A stretch of DNA of 64,000 nucleotides from Ailanthus altissimus (Eukaryota > Streptophyta > Magnoliopsida > Sapindales > Simaroubaceae). The translations under genes and the position numbers were made by a program. Shown piece after piece: positions 62,301 to 64,000 of this stretch; the first letter of the stretch is position 1, and each line of letters starts with the position of its first letter. The stretch spans positions 14,042,501 to 14,106,500 of the forward strand of contig OX327705.1 of NCBI GenBank assembly GCA_946807835.1, given 5' to 3'. The notes below the pieces were generated by a model. It was not told the DNA's origin and did not search any database. It saw only the letters and a program-made list of their open reading frames with translations.

Positions 62301-64000
62301 CATGATAGAGTACCTGCAGACAAGTATTGAAAGATGTAGCAAGTAACAATAACATGAGAAATGTTATAATGAGAATAAGGTGATACATACACACACATAC
62401 ATATATCATATTCTGTGAGTATACATCACTTTTTACTAAATTAAAGGTCTATATACGTAACTGATATCATTCGAAGCCTAGGAAGGGGTAAAAGAGGATC
62501 CATGTGCTTATAAAGAATCTGAAGAACATCATCATAAAATCTTGTCTTCTTCGGTGATAACAAAATTCGCTCCATTATCTGGAAAAACATACAATGCAGG
62601 TAAGTGGGTGAAAGAGAAGCCCCACCAACATTGTTCACATGATAAAATGGGAAAACTTACCGGAAAGACGAAAATAAAGGAATCTACAGGAAGAGGACCA
62701 GATTTACATGATACAGATAAACCATTAACAATTCTCTCAAAAAGAACCAAGGATGCTCTCTCGTTGGCTTCTGCTTCACCCACCGATGGAATAAGATCTA
62801 AATCTACAAGACCTTCCTCACTCGCGATGAGACGTAGAGCAGTGGCAATGTCTAAGGCCCAATTACAGAGAGGTACAGCCATGCATCTCGAGAGCTTCAC
62901 CATGGCTTCATAGGCTACATCACTTACTATAGGCGACCGAAGTAAAGGATCAACAAACTTAACCTGGTATAATTTTGGGAAAAAGCAAAGAAAATAAGGT
63001 GACCATTTACAAACAGCAAAAACGAGGGGAAAGCAATGGAATTGTACAATGAAGAATCTAATGCATCATCAAAGAAAAATTATTTTACTCTAAAAGGTTT
63101 TCAACTAATCCACATTGAAATTCATTTCAATCAATTGCCTATTACACTAGAGAGGAAAATCAGGAGCGGTGCTGACCACAAACAACTTCATTCTGTAAAC
63201 CGACAAATTGATCATTAACAGCATGTGAATTTCACAAGAATCTTGGACAAAAATGGCAAAGTAGATTAGAAGTAAAGGAAAAGTTTATAATCTTGAATAG
63301 AAGAGCAATTGCTTCAAAATAACATGGACATTAATAGAAGTGCAATTGCATCAAAATAACATGGATATAACATAATATTCCTTCAAGTTTTTATGATGCA
63401 TTATAAAAAAAATGGAAAAGTTAGAAGATCTTTCACTCTGAAATTCGCATACTTAAAAAATTTTACCCCATACAGGGCAAAAGACATGAACATGGGAATT
63501 AGATATTGATGAATATATACACTTATATATGGTTGGATTTGTGATACAAACCAGAGAAGGTAATTGACTGTGTGCAAATATAGGATTGGCAATGGCCATC
63601 TCCCCGAGAGTGCTCAGCATTAAAGACAAATTTTTCTGTATTCCTTGAACCTTCTCACGTATAGATGCTTCCTCCTTAAGCAGCAATTCAAGTGCCTCTT
63701 CTTTTGCTGTCTTTCCCTTATCTATGTGGATCAAAGAAATCAAAACAACAAATCTTATGACAAAGAACTAAAGCTCAGCAAGATGTATAATGGAGTGCCA
63801 AATGGAATGATAACATGCCAGCTTTCTTTGTTGGCTTCCCGATAACCTTTTTCCCCACACCAGCTACTTCTCGACTAACTAATTCTCTCTTTGCAGAATG
63901 ATTTGAGTTGACTTGGTCCTGGAAACAGAAAATAAAAATAACTAATATGAATTTCCTGAAAATAATGTCAAAAGTATATGAAGAACAAGAATGGAAAAAG
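42928..64000 (-). CDS. GCN1: GCN1 / ILITYHIA, eIF2-alpha kinase activator GCN1 (5' end off window)
   Basis: A HEAT-repeat scaffold protein that binds ribosomes and the RWD domain of the kinase GCN2, so that GCN2 phosphorylates eIF2-alpha under amino-acid and other stress. In Arabidopsis (ILITYHIA) it also affects immunity and development. Forty-four exons were placed between 63,918 and 42,928 by GT-AG borders, phase and family resemblance, giving about 1,825 codons; roughly the first 780 residues are beyond the right edge. HEAT-like helical pairs run throughout, with [43 protein letters not shown] and [13 protein letters not shown] among the conserved marks. The C-terminus is acidic ([16 protein letters not shown]). 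Four exons carry 1-2-base frame errors and one exon end is unresolved. The gene is otherwise strongly conserved, so sequence-consensus error is likelier than true loss. Most introns are 80-300 bp; a few exceed 900 bp. Confidence 0.93.
47179..55995 (-). CDS. GCN1: GCN1 exon block 2 (central HEAT region, 23 exons)
   Basis: Exons: 55,995-55,918, 55,828-55,681, 55,342-55,218, 55,103-55,047, 54,969-54,859, 54,774-54,583, 54,483-54,310, 53,357-53,247, 53,163-53,094, 52,981-52,903, 52,587-52,485, 52,409-52,239, 52,137-52,015, 51,934-51,821, 50,818-50,712, 50,604-50,553, 50,459-50,353, 50,261-50,202, 50,112-49,998, 49,731-49,621, 49,462-49,328, 49,249-49,127, 48,989-48,918, plus 47,291-47,179 at the low end. 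This spans the eEF3-like HEAT region, which in yeast Gcn1 contacts the ribosome and Gcn20. Phases agree at every junction except one. The exon 55,342-55,218 is 125 bp and contains a doubled TG at 55,261-55,264, which shifts the frame between GAMAYCAP and [15 protein letters not shown]. Introns of about 950 bp, 1.0 kb and 1.6 kb (53,358-54,309, 50,819-51,820 and 47,292-48,917) show no clear insertions. Confidence 0.9.
49473..49583. repeat. Compound microsatellite in a GCN1 intron
   Basis: An AAT run (49,473-49,493) passes into GATGA/GAT repeats (to about 49,537). A GA run at 49,556-49,583 follows. All are inside the intron between exons 49,731-49,621 and 49,462-49,328, about 11 bp from the nearer exon. 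Confidence 0.9.
56331..56365 (+). repeat. Poly-G run (G29 T G5) in a GCN1 intron
   Basis: Twenty-nine consecutive G, one T, then five G, preceded by a pyrimidine-rich stretch of T and C. Such a long G run is rare in plant DNA. On the transcribed gene strand it is a C run. The exact length is doubtful, because long homopolymers are hard to sequence. Confidence 0.8.
56390..57560. mobile_element. AT-rich insertion in GCN1 intron, MITE-like
   Basis: About 1.2 kb of very AT-rich sequence in the large intron after the exon ending near 58,101. Within it, TGATATGACTTTTTCACAAG near 57,157-57,176 and the reverse of CTCCACTTAAAAAGTCATACCA (22 bases in all, near 57,522-57,543) share GATATGACTTTTT / GGTATGACTTTTT. 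They look like imperfect inverted ends of a small non-autonomous DNA element of about 400 bp. Phrases such as ACCAAACAAGCTCT are typical of plant MITE ends. No target duplication could be fixed. Confidence 0.4.
58101..63918 (-). CDS. GCN1: GCN1 exon block 1 (N-terminal part in window, 12 exons)
   Basis: Exons: 63,918-63,819, 63,721-63,552, 62,963-62,661, 62,578-62,462, 62,313-62,212, 62,123-61,974, 60,037-59,873, 59,799-59,624, 59,001-58,879, 58,723-58,643, 58,537-58,421 and 58,252 to about 58,101. It begins with a charged linker ([13 protein letters not shown] across the first junction), then HEAT units with [45 protein letters not shown] and [18 protein letters not shown]. The first intron has a GC donor (63,818-63,817) by phase and protein continuity. 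The exon 59,799-59,624 is 176 bp where phase needs 177; one base seems missing in the CCCC run at 59,745-59,748. After ...KKYGIAATL at about 58,101 the expected continuation is not found. The 1.9-kb intron 60,038-61,973 holds no recognised element. Confidence 0.88.

Noticed and set aside
62542..62913. Plus-strand 123-residue open frame
   Set aside because: It is antisense to the well-supported GCN1 exon 62,963-62,661 and its neighbour.

Overview
This window is nuclear DNA of a flowering plant, most likely a eudicot. It is AT-rich and its genes have many introns. It carries two protein-coding genes, both on the minus strand, set among layers of old, broken mobile elements. No bacterial or phage features, rRNA genes or CRISPR arrays were seen. 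The species cannot be named from the sequence alone.

Positions 1-18,211 are a nest of retroelements. A decayed Ty1/copia element (1-4,999) sits in a stump of Ty3/gypsy gag (5,006-5,410). Next comes an L1-type LINE ORF2 remnant on the minus strand (about 5,420-10,300). It has been split twice by two diverged copies of one LTR-like repeat (5,739-7,143 and 8,277-9,655). Each copy has TG...CA ends and an exact 5-bp target duplication, as solo LTRs do. A second, longer copia element follows (about 10,309-18,211); its 5' LTR has lost its first 360 bp or so.

Positions 18,212 to about 23,750 hold a decayed endogenous pararetrovirus (Caulimoviridae). Its order is coat protein with a CCHC knuckle, protease, reverse transcriptase, RNase H, a viroplasmin-type domain, short tandem repeats, then a TATA box and poly(A) signal. 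After it lies a candidate tRNA-derived SINE of about 480 bp with near-identical flanking repeats (24,385-24,865).

The first gene (25,171-30,311, minus) encodes a secreted neprosin-family protein. Seven exons give an uninterrupted frame of 438 residues with a signal peptide, activation-peptide region and neprosin domain. About 34,190-42,170 is a truncated Tat-lineage Ty3/gypsy element on the minus strand. It keeps RT, RNase H and integrase remnants, a degenerate tandem array downstream of integrase, and an extra gene on the opposite strand (35,676-37,690).

The second gene (42,928 to beyond the right edge, minus) is GCN1, called ILITYHIA in Arabidopsis. It is the HEAT-repeat, ribosome-associated activator of the eIF2-alpha kinase GCN2. 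Forty-four exons, about 1,825 codons, were placed by splice sites, phase and family resemblance. The N-terminal third lies off the right end. Four exons have a 1- or 2-base frame error in a homopolymer or dinucleotide run, and one exon end could not be matched. This points to consensus errors or recent decay, and it is the main caution for this locus. The two genes show no functional link beyond being neighbours.
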